From: Lineus longissimus
Taxonomy: Eukaryota > Nemertea > Pilidiophora > Heteronemertea > Lineidae
Reading direction: 5' to 3'
Length of the DNA: 64,000 bases
Assembly (NCBI RefSeq): GCF_910592395.1
Contig: NC_088320.1
Location: 5,580,001 to 5,644,000, forward strand
The position numbers and the translations under genes are program-made. This document shows, one piece after another, positions 28,601 through 38,253 of the stretch. The first letter of the stretch is position 1. Each line of letters opens with the position of its first letter. The notes beneath the pieces were generated by a model. That model was not told the origin of the DNA and did not search any database. It saw only the letters and a program-made list of their open reading frames with translations.

Positions 28601-28943
28601 AGTGACCCTTTCTATTTTCTTATATACAATGCAGTGACCCATCTGAGAGTAACGGACGTTCACCAGCTAAAAAAACCAATACAGATTCCCCATCGAAGCT
28701 AGTAACGCGTAGTTTGTGAAAATGGCGAATACCTGATCAGTACCATCAAAGGCAGCAACGACTGTCAGTAATACCAAGAATCCAAGCATAAATTCAATTG
28801 TGATTGCAGCGCGCGAATGAGGTCTGCGCGGAGATGATATACCGGAATTGGATCGGACCTAAATGTAACCTGCATTACTTACCGGCATTTGCGGCGACAA
28901 CGAAAGCAAAAAGTACAACCACCAAGAAACCAAGCGACATCAT
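25664..28943 (-). CDS. Secreted six-Cys modular protein, gene A (multi-exon span)
   Basis: Predicted spliced gene. Exons in transcript order are 28883-28943 (signal peptide), 28215-28328, 28019-28132, 27561-27674, 27103-27216, 26645-26758, 26184-26300 and 25664-25665 (last two bases of the stop). All internal junctions are phase 1, and the product is about 249 residues. Each module follows C-x4-C-x6-C-x14-C-x2-C-x3-C and ends with a conserved VYT-NADGC--C core. The frame is supported by the divergent sixth module, which keeps all six cysteines despite an extra codon, while the alternative frame has a stop there. The spacing loosely recalls antistasin-type inhibitor repeats, but this is not a firm assignment. 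Function is unknown; the signal peptide implies export. No polybasic or membrane segment follows. Confidence 0.7.
26184..26300 (-). CDS. Gene A module exon 6 (divergent, last)
   Basis: 117 nt, acceptor CAATTCAG, donor GTGAGTACC. It encodes a six-Cys module with loop KIYLIG between Cys2 and Cys3 and a 15-residue spacer (one codon longer) before NADGC. It ends in CAR plus the first base of TGA. It is the most divergent module of the array and keeps every cysteine. Confidence 0.7.
26645..26758 (-). CDS. Gene A module exon 5
   Basis: 114 nt, phase 1-1, acceptor TTCCAATTCAG, donor A/GTGAGTACC. The module starts CKEPVC, has loop ISTKEA between Cys2 and Cys3, and core NADGCQSCRSVC. It lies exactly 458 bp from exon 4 in a near-identical exon-plus-intron repeat. 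Confidence 0.75.
27103..27216 (-). CDS. Gene A module exon 4
   Basis: 114 nt with the same splice sites and the same predicted module as exon 5 (CKEPVC, loop ISTKEA, NADGCQSCRSVC). It is 458 bp from exon 3. Confidence 0.75.
27561..27674 (-). CDS. Gene A module exon 3
   Basis: 114 nt with the same splice sites and predicted protein as exons 4 and 5. One silent change (CCA for CCT at the Pro after Cys3) is visible. It is 458 bp from exon 2. Confidence 0.75.
28019..28132 (-). CDS. Gene A module exon 2
   Basis: 114 nt. The module starts CKKPVC with loop ISTKEA; the rest matches exons 3-5. Only 82 bp separate it from exon 1, because the long intron of the 458-bp repeat is shortened here. Confidence 0.7.
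28215..28328 (-). CDS. Gene A module exon 1 (GC donor)
   Basis: 114 nt, acceptor TTCCAATTCAG. The module has loop ISTFEV, then CPGERNDVYTKNADGC and ends VCMR. Where the other exons have GTGAGT, this one reads GCGGGT, so it needs a GC-AG intron or is not spliced. Read through, it adds about 12 residues and stops, giving a one-module protein. Gene B has the same change. Confidence 0.6.
28744..28789 (-). CDS. Gene A alternative signal-peptide exon
   Basis: ATG at 28789 starts MLGFLVLLTVVAAFD, a short hydrophobic signal-like stretch similar to that in the upstream signal exon. A donor G/GTACTG at 28743 leaves phase 1, matching all module exons. A second donor CAG/GTATTC at 28732 would be phase 0 and shift the modules out of frame. 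It cannot be an internal exon of the main transcript: the nearest acceptor, CGCAG, leads to a stop in that frame. It is therefore a candidate alternative first exon. A weak TATATC sits about 45 nt upstream. It is conserved in unit B. Confidence 0.45.
28883..28943 (-). CDS. Gene A signal-peptide exon
   Basis: 61 nt from ATG to donor G/GTAAGT, phase 1. It encodes a typical signal peptide beginning MMSLGFLVVVLFAF and ending VAANA, with cleavage expected near ANA. Joined to a module exon it gives Glu then the first Cys. Start choice: the first of two adjacent ATGs; either leaves the signal intact. A TATA box lies about 225 nt upstream. Confidence 0.75.
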
Positions 28944-29167
28944 GATTGGTACGAAGGATTGTCTGTGGTGATCAGGTTATCCGATCTTGTCTGAATGTGA
29001 GCTGCTATTGTTGATCAGGGTTGATTTATCACCGCAACTCCGACAACATCTGGCCACATCATTGAGAACATGCATGGCACTCACTTCATATTTCGTCCCA
29101 TCTTGGTTCATCGATCGAGCTCACGTACCGAAATATCTACTTGCAAAAATATCACTGAATTTGCGCG

Positions 29168-29173
29168 TTTATA
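29168..29173 (-). promoter_or_regulatory. TATA box of gene A
   Basis: Minus-strand TATAAA (in CCCTATAAACGCG), about 225 nt upstream of the signal-peptide ATG. It is kept unchanged in unit B although a 12-bp deletion lies nearby, which fits a core promoter. Confidence 0.55.
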
Positions 29174-31773
29174 GGGCCTCATCGAATTGACGGAATGAAC
29201 GGAATATGATGGAACGTGATAAAACCATGTTTAATCATCGCAGGGTGTTTTCCGATTTGACGGTAGAGGTAGAGGAATATAATGCCAGACCGACACTTAA
29301 AAATGAACTTACATTTTCAGCATTGTAATTTTATTTAGTAATGATAATAAACAGTACAAAAGTCAATGTGGGTATCACGGAGTTCGTAAGTCATGCAGCG
29401 CCGCCTGGTCGGCGTGACGTCGTCATCCGGGAAATTGACGTCATACATAGTACGAAGCCGATTGACTTACCAGGTAAACATGAGAGAAGAACATTCTTCC
29501 TCACATGTTAGTCAAACGCATGATTTTATATACCTGATTTTTGCCGCATTCGTCTTTATTGTAGTAGTTGTACGGCACGTAACACAGGAGCCTTCCTGAA
29601 CGAATAATCTGAATTTCTTCGACAGGAGCGATCTGTCAGTGGTTAACAAGTGGCAAACACGTGGCAAACACGTGGCTAACACGTGGCTAGTAATGAACCG
29701 ATCGGCATCGGTATAGATCAGGAAAGTATAGTAGTTCTATAAGAAATCAATGCATTGTCTAAGCCAAGTTGGGATGTATATCTATGGCGCCTTCTCCACT
29801 AAAATCATGTCATCATCTCCCGCTAGTCTTCCCACGAAATGGGGCACATCTTTGCAGCTGTTTAAGGCATGATTTTATCGTGTTCCAACATATTCCGTTC
29901 ATTCCGCTGCGTTCCGTCAATTTGACGAGGTCCATTTCAAGTGTCTGATTCGTGAACAGAAATAGAAATTCACTCATCCCTTCTCGTCTCTTCAATCATT
30001 GAATGCTCACGCCAGGCTCCATTGTTGAACTTAAAAAAATTAAGACTTCACAATTTGTTGCCATCTGTGCAAAAGAGCATGCAGTAAAATTTTTTTTAAA
30101 TACTGCAAAAATTTTACCAGGGTACAATGTACACCCTGCATTAGAGATCGATATCATCGTTTGAAAGACACTCGTCGTGTTCTCGGGTACCATCTGGTTA
30201 CTGCTGCCTCTGAGCATTTCCAGTTTAAGTTCAGTACAAGTTTCAGTGCCAACCACTTCTATTCTATCGCAATTTGTTTTTTAATTCGAGTACAGAATGC
30301 CTGATGTAAGTGAATAGGCATTGTGTGGCTACAGTTCATGTGGTGCGAGATATATAGATTAGTCTAAAAAAAAACTGTAAGTAAAAAGGCAAACGATTTG
30401 ATAAATGTATTTTATTACAAACTAAAGATAAATTGTAATATCATAGACTTTTAATCGGTCCATTTTCATCAGTATAATTTGATTGACGTCCAATAATTAA
30501 TACTATTACACTTTCATTTACTTACAATTACGATATACGGAGTGACAAATAAACACAACTCAAAAAGAAAATATTTATTACGAAATCTTCTTTGGTTTAT
30601 TAGGTACAGTTAACTAGTATTTGTAATAATTTTTGTCACAATAATACACATCATACCTTTCGTTTCAAACGACGAGTGGGCAATTCGAATTGACAATAAC
30701 GAAATGGCAGACACGGTAAAGATTTTTGCTGCAAGTACGATTATGTTGAACTGAGGATTGTGTCAAGATGCAACCTACGCTATATTCAGTAAAACCTGTT
30801 TTTGATGATGCTTATGAGAAAGTTTCAATGAAAAATGAAGTTCATTACGCTTTTTCATAGAGCTACATAGAATTTCTGTTTCAACAGTAGGTAGATGATC
30901 AGCCATTACTGCTCTAATTAAAAAGCAGAAATTTTCACTTTAAGAAAAAAAAAGGTGTTTGACCTTTCGAAAATTCTTTGGATGGAGGTGAGTATGCATC
31001 CCGTAGAGGTTTTTTGGTAAATTGAAAACCCACAAGGGTTTTTGTGATTCTAAAAGGTCTAGAAAGCTTTTACTGGGTGCATATTTGCGATGGCCGAAAA
31101 GTCTTTGAATATTTCTCAAACTGAGTATCATTTGCCCGGCGACTTTTTGGGCACAGAACGCTAAAGTGCAGACCACTCAATCATCACCATCAACTCAACC
31201 AAGTCACTGACTTGAACTACTGAGGCAAAATCAGATGCGCGTTTTATGTGTCACTCTGTATATTTCAAATTACATATGATAAATTGAATATCTATAAAGT
31301 AATCAAGCTTAGTCAAGATAATTAAGCGTTACTACATTAACACATGTTTAATAATCACAAACGCTAATTGCAGTCAAAACCAGAGCGAAATATTTTTACG
31401 ACATTTACAAGAATCTTATATATAAATATGTTGATCTATTTCATGGTGTATCAAGCGGTGCATAGTTATTATAGAAGTCAACAATAACGTGTACCGCGCA
31501 TGATTAACTAGAAATATTGATTCAGGGGAAAATGTGAGTCAAGCCTATGGCTTGAAAATGAAACGTAAATATAAGATTTCAAATAGGAATACTCATGCAT
31601 TTAACTTACAGTCGTGTGCTTGGCAATTGATACATAGGTTTATAGTTAAATAACTTGTGCTGAATCCTTGTTATTTCCAAAGGACTGATCACGAATTTGC
31701 CCTTTAGCGCGACTGTCCAGATCAAAATGAAATTGGCCTGTGAAACTATGTTTGTGACGAAGTTCGAAATTAA
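29174..31773. other. Upstream region of gene A
   Basis: Non-coding, and conserved in unit B as the region upstream of gene B. It holds the 11-bp G-box repeats at 29648-29690. Frames at 29393-29599 (plus) and 30940-31176 (minus) are open in both units. Their differences are mostly amino-acid changing (about 5:1 and 3:1 by eye), so they look like chance frames preserved by the recent duplication. Confidence 0.5.
29648..29690. repeat. 11-bp tandem repeat with CACGTGGC boxes, 4 copies
   Basis: Four copies of an ACGTGGCAAAC/ACGTGGCTAAC unit, creating repeated CACGTGGC (E-box/G-box cores) about 475 bp upstream of the TATA box. Unit B has three copies, so copy number changed since duplication. Confidence 0.8.
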
Positions 31774-31892
31774 ATGCATGTATTTCACACGGTCATGATG
31801 AAACAGCTAAAAGGACCCATCTCCATGAGCATGTCGTCACCACTCAAGCTCTCCTCACACCGGCCGCGATCCAGATTTTGCGTCATTAATGT

Positions 31893-32275
31893 GTCTCGGG
31901 TAAATCTTTCACTTTGTCCCCTTTATCGATATTAGGATATCAACTGTCGAGATTTATGTCATTAGGTTGACGTAATGTGACAATACACTTTTATACAGAC
32001 AAGAAGCGAACAATAGGGCAGTAATGCCGACCTAGCTCATTAAAACATCACCGTTATTGTAGAAATCCATGGAGTCAGAATACGTCTCGGGTAAATCTTT
32101 CACTTTGTCCCCTTTATCGATATTAGGATATCAACTGTCGAGATTTATGTCATTAGGTTGACGTAATGTGACAATACACTTTTATACAGACAAGAAGCGA
32201 ACAATAAGGCAGTAATGCCGACCTAGCTCATTAAAACATCACCGTTACTGTAGAAATCCATGGAGTCAGAATACG
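31893..32275. repeat. 191-bp local tandem duplication in unit B
   Basis: The segment beginning GTCTCGGGTAAATC at 31893 repeats at 32084, a period of 191 bp. The junction lies at GGAGTCAGAATACGTC, where GTC is shared by both ends (microhomology). Unit A has a single copy. Confidence 0.9.
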
Positions 32276-33423
32276 TCGTCACCAAAGTTTGTGGAATACG
32301 GAATAACTAGTCTCGTTGGAGTTGTTGTCTACGTTATAAACTTCCGTCAATTGCCTGTGCCCGGTACTGACGCTTTCGCTTAGAAACGGATGGGCAAGGG
32401 GGCTTCTTCCGCCGTATCCGACAATAGAAACCACTATGATTCCATTACAAGCTGCACTAGCCAGTTAAGTCGGAATTAGTCAAGAAAAGGTCGTGAGCAT
32501 TTCAATTTCGATGTGAGTTATCAAATTCAATTCATGAAATTTGGTCACCTTTCAGCAGCTAAGGATTTTAGGTAATATCTGAGAGGTGTCCGAGCTTTCA
32601 TGCGTTGGAAATGGTCCCTAATCGATACTGGCTATTCCTTGGAAATGGTTCAATCTGTTAAAGTGTAAGCAAGTATCGATTAGATCCATACTTTATGTAA
32701 GTGATCGTAGACACAAACAAGGGCGTCCATTGGTATCAAGGGACATTTCCGAGAAATAACTTCTTTATGCAGATCACCAAGCAATAATCCAAACGCGGAC
32801 GCTAATACATGTACATTCCAGTGTCCGTGATTAAAATCACATGATGGGAGAAGACAATGAGATGAGCTAGATTCCATCAGCTCGTTTATGGATCTCTATA
32901 ATGGCTTCTGTAGATGATGATTGCAAAATGCAAATGCCCCAGATCAATGTTGTACAGAGAGCCTCCTACTAGAAAAGTGTTGAACTAAAGTGAAGCTTGC
33001 AGAGGGGCGGGCAGGCCCACGGCGGTCTAGAACTTTACGCCGCCATGTTTGTCCCATAAACCACGGTATGCTACCGTCCAAGATAGTTGTGTGACTTTAT
33101 AATCGGAGAATTTACTCATTCTCTCAACAGATCAAAGGTTATTCTGGAACGACCATCAATAAATCTCGTTCCGGGTCTACGCATCTAGGGAGCCACTCGG
33201 GCAACGAGTCCGGGGATATGGTGTGGAGCTATAATTTCCACTGATCCATCATATATAGATGCATTGTGAGAAAAAGGGAAAAGTGATGATGATTTGAACA
33301 AAAAAGACAATAAAGACAATGATTTCTTGATTTCTTTTAATGCAAGATCGTTGTCCTTCTTTGAATTGGGGAAATGTATGGTGGTCTTCGACTTGTGTAA
33401 GAAATCGTGGCCCCGACATGTGG

Positions 33424-33425
33424 TC
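33424..33425 (-). CDS. Gene B terminal exon: completes the stop codon
   Basis: Acceptor TTTTTTTACAG followed by GA, which joins the last T of module exon 3 to form TGA, as in gene A. Confidence 0.45.
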
Positions 33426-36400
33426 CTGTAAAAAAAGAAAATAAATGAGTAAATCCAAGTAAGTTACTTTAGGGCTAAAATTAGGAATGATATATGGAAA
33501 TGAGAAGTTTTTCGTACAATATCATAACATTTGATCTATCAGATTTGATTTTCCAACTATAGGCTTTTATAATTTTTTTGTTATCGTAATTATTATGATA
33601 ATGATAACAAAAAAATGATATTGCTCATTTATCGCTCAAGCGCATCACGATATAACCCTAGCCAAGCTATGACGAAAGATATGATGTAATTTGTTTGACC
33701 AAAAATGATTGATATGGTAGAATGTATGGCACGCCAAAGCGGAATTATTTCAATCCTGTACAAAATATTAGCAACATTTTAAAAACGATCCAACATTTTC
33801 AGAAAACAAGCCAACATTAGCGGAATTATTTCAACCCTGTACAAAATATAAGCATTATTTTAAAAAAAGATCCAACATTTTGAGAAAACAAGCCAACATT
33901 TCTTTTTAAATGTTGACAAAATTTTACGGCAACATTTATTTTCGTTCAAGATTTTTTTCTTGCAACATTTTTTTTCGTCAACAATTTTTTCGTCCAACAA
34001 CGAGCGCCACCTGTGAACAACTAATTGAACTATATCCCCTCGAGACGAGGTTCAGCTACGGTGTACTCCTGGCATGTTTCTTTACACGAATATCTTACGC
34101 ACGTTGTTGTCACTCGTCATGAATGTGTCAGTGTCAGATTTTTACCGTCATTAAATTACATAAGTTAAACCCCTACAATCATGACAAACAATTTAAATTT
34201 GCTAGCGAATGCTAGCGATTTCGAAGATTTGCTGAGAGAACTGCGGAGATCTTCCCAGCTTAACCTCGTCCCTGCGCGCGAGTTCCATTAGCAGTTCATA
34301 GGTGGCGCTCGTTGTTGAACGGAAAAAATGTTGAACGAAAAAAATGTTGCCAAGAAAAAATCTTGAACGAAAATAAATGTTGCAGTAAAATTTTGTCAAG
34401 ATTTTTTTTAAAAATTGCGTGGAAAGTATTTTTAAGAGAAGAAAAAAATGTAAACGAATTTTTCGAAGTATCACGAAAAAAAAATTGTTTGCTTGTTTTT
34501 TCAAAATGTTGACATGAGTCTAAAAAAATTTATCTTTTTTAATTTATCTTTTTTATATTTTTGAAGTTTAAATAGTATTTCTTCTCCGTTGCCAAGAAAT
34601 TTGTAGTTGCTAATATTTTTTCAGGGTTGAAATAATTCCGCTTTGGCGTGCCATAAGAATGTAAAGATTGAAACGACCCAAAACGTGACAAGCCAAACTA
34701 AATGAACTAAACTGACATGCGAAACATATAAAATTGAAGTTTGGGTCAAGATGTTATACATGATTGCAAGTGCCATGCTTATATTCGCATGGCCAGCTAA
34801 TCAATTACTCACTCAAAATTGACATTGGTTTCGACCATCGTAAAGTTGATCAAATCGACCAACTAATGTTTACAGTGTTGTGGTACTCACATCGCACGCA
34901 GACGCTTCTGCAGGACTGACACCCATCAGCGTTCGTTGTATACACGTTCTCCCTCTTTCCAGGGCAAGCCATCTTATTCCCAACGCATCCCGGCTTCTTG
35001 CATTCTGAATTGGAAGAGAAATGATGTGTGCTTCGTATTGACTTGGGCTTGAGATTGACCTCAAATTATGGCTGCAGCGGAAATGCATTCCATATAGAGT
35101 TTCTCCTTGGATAGGTAATGTTCTCCTAAAAAGGCGCCAAGATTGCTGATGTCAAATTCAATATGCTATCAAAGTCCTCGAAGCAACAAAATCGGTGTAC
35201 AACATGCATGTATATTGATAATGATGTAATATGATTGCAGCATTAAGCTTATTTTTGCATGGTCATTCACTCAAAAATGACATCGGTTTTGGACCAGCAT
35301 AAGTTGGTCAAATTGACCAACTAATGTTTATAGTGTTGTGGTACTCACTTGGCACGCAGACGCTTCTGCAGGACTGACACCCATCAGCGTTCGTCGTATA
35401 CACGTTCTCCCTCTTTCCAGGGCAAGCCATCTTATTCCCAACGCATCCCGGCTTCTTGCATTCTGAATTGGAAGAGAAATTATGTGTACCATCGTAAAGT
35501 TGGTCAAATTAACCAACGAATATTTACAGTGTTATGGTACCCGCTTCGCATGCAGACGTTTCTGCAGGACTGACACCCATCGGCGTTCTTCGTATACACG
35601 TCATTCCTCTCTCCAGGGCAAACCTCAAAGGTAGAAATGCATACTGGTTTCTTGCATTCTGAATTGGAAGAGAAATGCTGTGTACTTCGTATTGACTTGG
35701 GCTTAAGATTGACATTAAATTATGGCTACAGTGGAAATGCATTCCATATAGAGTTACTCCTTGGAAAGACAATGTTCTCCGTAAAAGGCACCATGACTGA
35801 GTGACTGGACGATCACACAACTGATTTGCTTATCTGACGATCATAAGACAAAATCTTGATAATTCGTCCCACTCCAAAAGGCGTTTTCGAGTTGTACGAT
35901 TGGCAGATTGGCAAAATGTGTTGTTTTCCAAGTGACCCTTTCTATTTTCTTATATACAATGGGTGATTTCAAAGTTGGTTTTGGTTTTAGTGTTGGGTGT
36001 TAGTGTCAGTTTTACTCTTAATTTCTACCCCTAAAAACCCATGTCTGGATAAGACCAATTCGAGGTTTTAGTTTAACACCAACACCTGGTTTTGTCTTAA
36101 CTCCTAAAACCTGGGCTGAAACTAAGAAGAGGTTTTATTCTGCAGGTAAAACTAACACCAAGATGGGCAGAGATAAAACCTTGGAAAAACCAAACATGCA
36201 TGTTGTTGTCGTTGTTACTGTTGTTTCCCTATTGTAACCGCTTCCGATCTATATAAATTTGTTCGTCTTCTTTCACGTCCATCATCATTCCCATCAGCGT
36301 TCAAAATACCAGTAACTACTTCTTGAAATGGTACAAACAACATGATTTTTTTTTAAACACCAACACCAACTTTGAAATTCACTCGGTGTTAATGCCTAAG

Positions 36401-37116
36401 GTGTTAGTTTTATTGGTAATACAAAATGCACTACAAATCTTCCAAATATAACACCGAGCTGGGATTAAGATCAGACCTTGGTGTTCCAATTGGTTTCAGT
36501 GTGAAACTAAAACCTAATTTGAAATAGGATAATGCTAAAACTGAGTGTCAAAACTAACACCAGAACTGACTTCATTTCTGGTGTTGTGGAGAGTTTTAGT
36601 TTTAGTCCCGGTGTTGGTTTTTGACACTAAAACCATCCCTTAGTTTTTAGCTCAAACCGGACATAATGCTAAAACCAACAAACACCAACTTTGAAATAGG
36701 ATGAAACTAAAACCCAATTCATTTCAATACTGGTTTAATCAAGGGTTTTAGTGTTCCATTTAGTTTTAAAACTAAATCTAAAAACTGACTTTGAAATCAC
36801 CCAATGCAGTGACCCATCTGAGAGTAACGGACGTTCACCAGCTAAAAAAACAATACAGATTCCCCATCGAAGCTAGTAACGCGTAGTTTGTGAAAATGGC
36901 AATACCTGATCAGTACCATCAAAGGCAGCAACGACTGTCAGTAATACCAAGAATCCAAGCATAAATTCAATTGTGATTGCAGCGCGCGAATGAGGTCTGC
37001 GCGGAGATGATATACCGGAATTGGATCGGACCTAAATGTAACCTGCATTACTTACCGGCATTTGCGGCGACAACGAAAGCAAAAAGTACAACCACCAAGA
37101 AACCAAGCGACATCAT
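33424..37116 (-). CDS. Secreted six-Cys modular protein, gene B (multi-exon span)
   Basis: Paralogue of gene A. Exons are 37056-37116 (signal peptide), 35545-35658, 35349-35462, 34891-35004 and 33424-33425 (stop bases). All internal junctions are phase 1, and the product is about 134 residues: a signal peptide and three six-Cys modules. Modules 2 and 3 carry loop VGNKMA between Cys2 and Cys3 where gene A has ISTKEA. The final intron is lengthened by the 931-bp foldback element at 33725-34655, and the signal-to-module intron region by the 840-bp element at 35962-36801. Both leave the exons intact, so the gene could still be functional. Confidence 0.65.
33725..34655. mobile_element. 931-bp foldback TIR element in gene B's last intron
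   Basis: It begins TATGGCACGCCAAAGCGG and ends with its exact complement, CCGCTTTGGCGTGCCATA. AGAATG flanks both sides as a likely 6-bp target duplication (33719-33724, 34656-34661). Unit A has the single empty AGAATG site near 25951. Most of the element is a long imperfect inverted repeat rich in CAACATTTTT motifs, around a centre with GAGCGCCACCT and its inverse. The frames in the two arms (33910-34122 plus, 34202-34504 minus) encode similar strings only because the arms are inverted copies. There is no transposase. Confidence 0.9.
34891..35004 (-). CDS. Gene B module exon 3 (last)
   Basis: 114 nt, acceptor TTCCAATTCAG, donor T/GTGAGTACC. The module starts CKKPGC with loop VGNKMA and ends VCVR plus the first base of TGA. 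Compare gene A exon 6: same position, different sequence. Confidence 0.7.
35349..35462 (-). CDS. Gene B module exon 2
   Basis: 114 nt. The module starts CKKPGC, has loop VGNKMA and core NADGCQSCRSVC, and ends VCVP with donor A/GTGAGT. The preceding intron is only 82 bp, as in gene A. Confidence 0.7.
35545..35658 (-). CDS. Gene B module exon 1 (GC donor)
   Basis: Counterpart of gene A exon 1: loop ISTFEV, CPGERNDVYTKNADGC, ending RNVCMR (one Ser-to-Asn change from A). The donor is again GCGGGT, so it predates the duplication. Confidence 0.6.
35962..36801. mobile_element. 840-bp TIR element
   Basis: It begins GGTGATTTCAAAGTTGG and ends with the inverse, CTTTGAAATCACC. CAATG is duplicated on both sides (35957-35961, 36802-36806), and the empty site is readable in unit A near 28627-28631. 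The interior is made of degenerate GTTTTAGTGTTGG/AACACCAAAACTA-type repeats in both orientations, giving a long hairpin. It is non-coding. Confidence 0.9.
36917..36962 (-). CDS. Gene B alternative signal-peptide exon
   Basis: ATG at 36962, the same MLGFLVLLTVVAAFD peptide and G/GTACTG phase-1 donor as in gene A. The reading frame is intact although the surrounding intron has small deletions. It lies just upstream, in transcript sense, of the 840-bp insertion. Confidence 0.45.
37056..37116 (-). CDS. Gene B signal-peptide exon
   Basis: 61 nt, MMSLGFLVVVLFAF...ANA, donor G/GTAAGT, phase 1. It is identical in predicted protein to the gene A signal exon. Confidence 0.7.
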
Positions 37117-37325
37117 GATTGGTACGAAGGATTGTCTGTGGTGATCAGGTTATCCGATCTTGTCTGAATGTGAGCTGCTATTGTTGATCAGGGTTGATTT
37201 ATCACCGCAACTCCGACAACATCTGGCCACATCATTGAGAACATGCATGTCACCCACTTCATATTTCGTCCCATCTTGGTTCATCGATCGAGCTCACGTA
37301 CCGAAATATCTACTGAATTTGCGCG

Positions 37326-37331
37326 TTTATA
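37326..37331 (-). promoter_or_regulatory. TATA box of gene B
   Basis: Minus-strand TATAAA in CCCTATAAACGCG, in the same position relative to the signal exon as in gene A. Confidence 0.5.
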
Positions 37332-37805
37332 GGGCTTCATCGAATTGACGGAATGAACGGAATATGATGGAACGTGATAAAACCAAGTTTAATCATCACA
37401 TGGTGTTTTCCAATTTGACGGTAGAGGTAGAGGAATATAATGCCAGACCGACACTTAAAAATGAACTTACATTTTCAGCATTGTAATTTTATTTAGTAAT
37501 GATAATAAACAGTACAAAAGTCAATTTGGGTATCACGGAGTTCGTAATTCATGCAGCGCCGCCTGGTCGGCCTGACGTCGTCATCCGGGAAATTGACGTC
37601 ATACATAGTACCAAGCCGATTGTCTTACCTGGTAAACATGAGAGAAGAACATTCTTCCTCACATGTTAGTCAAACGCATGATTTTATATACCTGATTTTT
37701 TCCGCATTCGTCTTTATTGTAGTAGTTGTACGGCACGTAACACAGGAGCCGTCCTGAACGAATAATCTGAATTTCTTCGACAGGAGCGATCTGTCAGTGG
37801 TTAAC

Positions 37806-37836
37806 AAGTGGCTAACACGTGGCTAACACGTGGCTA
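37806..37836. repeat. 11-bp tandem repeat with CACGTGGC boxes, 3 copies
   Basis: Counterpart of the four-copy repeat upstream of gene A, one unit shorter and more uniform (ACGTGGCTAAC units). Confidence 0.8.
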
Positions 37837-38253
37837 GTAATGGACCAATCGGCATCGGCATGGATCAGGAGAGTATAGTAGTTCTATAAGAAATCAATGC
37901 ATTGTCTAAGCCAAGTTGGGATGTATATCTATGGCGCCTTCTCCACTAAAATCATGTCATCATCTCCCGCTAGTCTTCCCACGAAATGGGCACATCTTTG
38001 CAGCTGTTTAAGGCATGATTTTATCGTGTTCCAACATATTCCGTTCATTCCGCTGCGTTCCGTCAATTTGACGAGGTCCATTTCAAGTGTCTGATTCGTG
38101 AACAGAAATAGAAATTCACTCGACATTCCTTCTCGTCTCTTCAATCATTGAATGCTCACGCCAGGCTCCATTGTTGAACTTAAGAAATTAAGACTTCACA
38201 ATTTGTTGCCATATGTGCAAAAGAGCATGCAGTAAAAATTTTGTAAAAATACT

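Larger units (their letters stand above)
24252..31773. repeat. Segmental duplication, unit A
   Basis: This ~7.5 kb block is repeated directly and immediately as 31774-40675. Homology begins at ATGCATGTATTTCACACGG (24252 and 31774). It continues through the 3' flank, module-exon array, signal exons, TATA box and upstream DNA, ending at GACGAAGTTCGAAAT (to 31770 in A, 40675 in B). Unit A has six module exons and lacks the three TIR insertions of unit B. Confidence 0.95.

Noticed and set aside
28681-28790. Phase-0 donor CAG/GTATTC for the alternative signal exon
   Set aside because: It would put all module exons out of their cysteine frame. The phase-1 donor 11 bases earlier fits. It is kept only as a point to test.
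29393-29599. 68-codon frame conserved in both duplicated units
   Set aside because: Differences between units are about five amino-acid changing to one silent, so no purifying selection is visible. The copy reflects the duplication.
30940-31176. 78-codon minus-strand frame conserved in both units
   Set aside because: Only a few differences, mostly amino-acid changing, with no domain or signal. Probably a chance frame.
33910-34504. Two similar proteins on opposite strands (MLTKFYGN... and ...LTKFYCN...)
   Set aside because: They are the two arms of the foldback element, translated from an inverted repeat.
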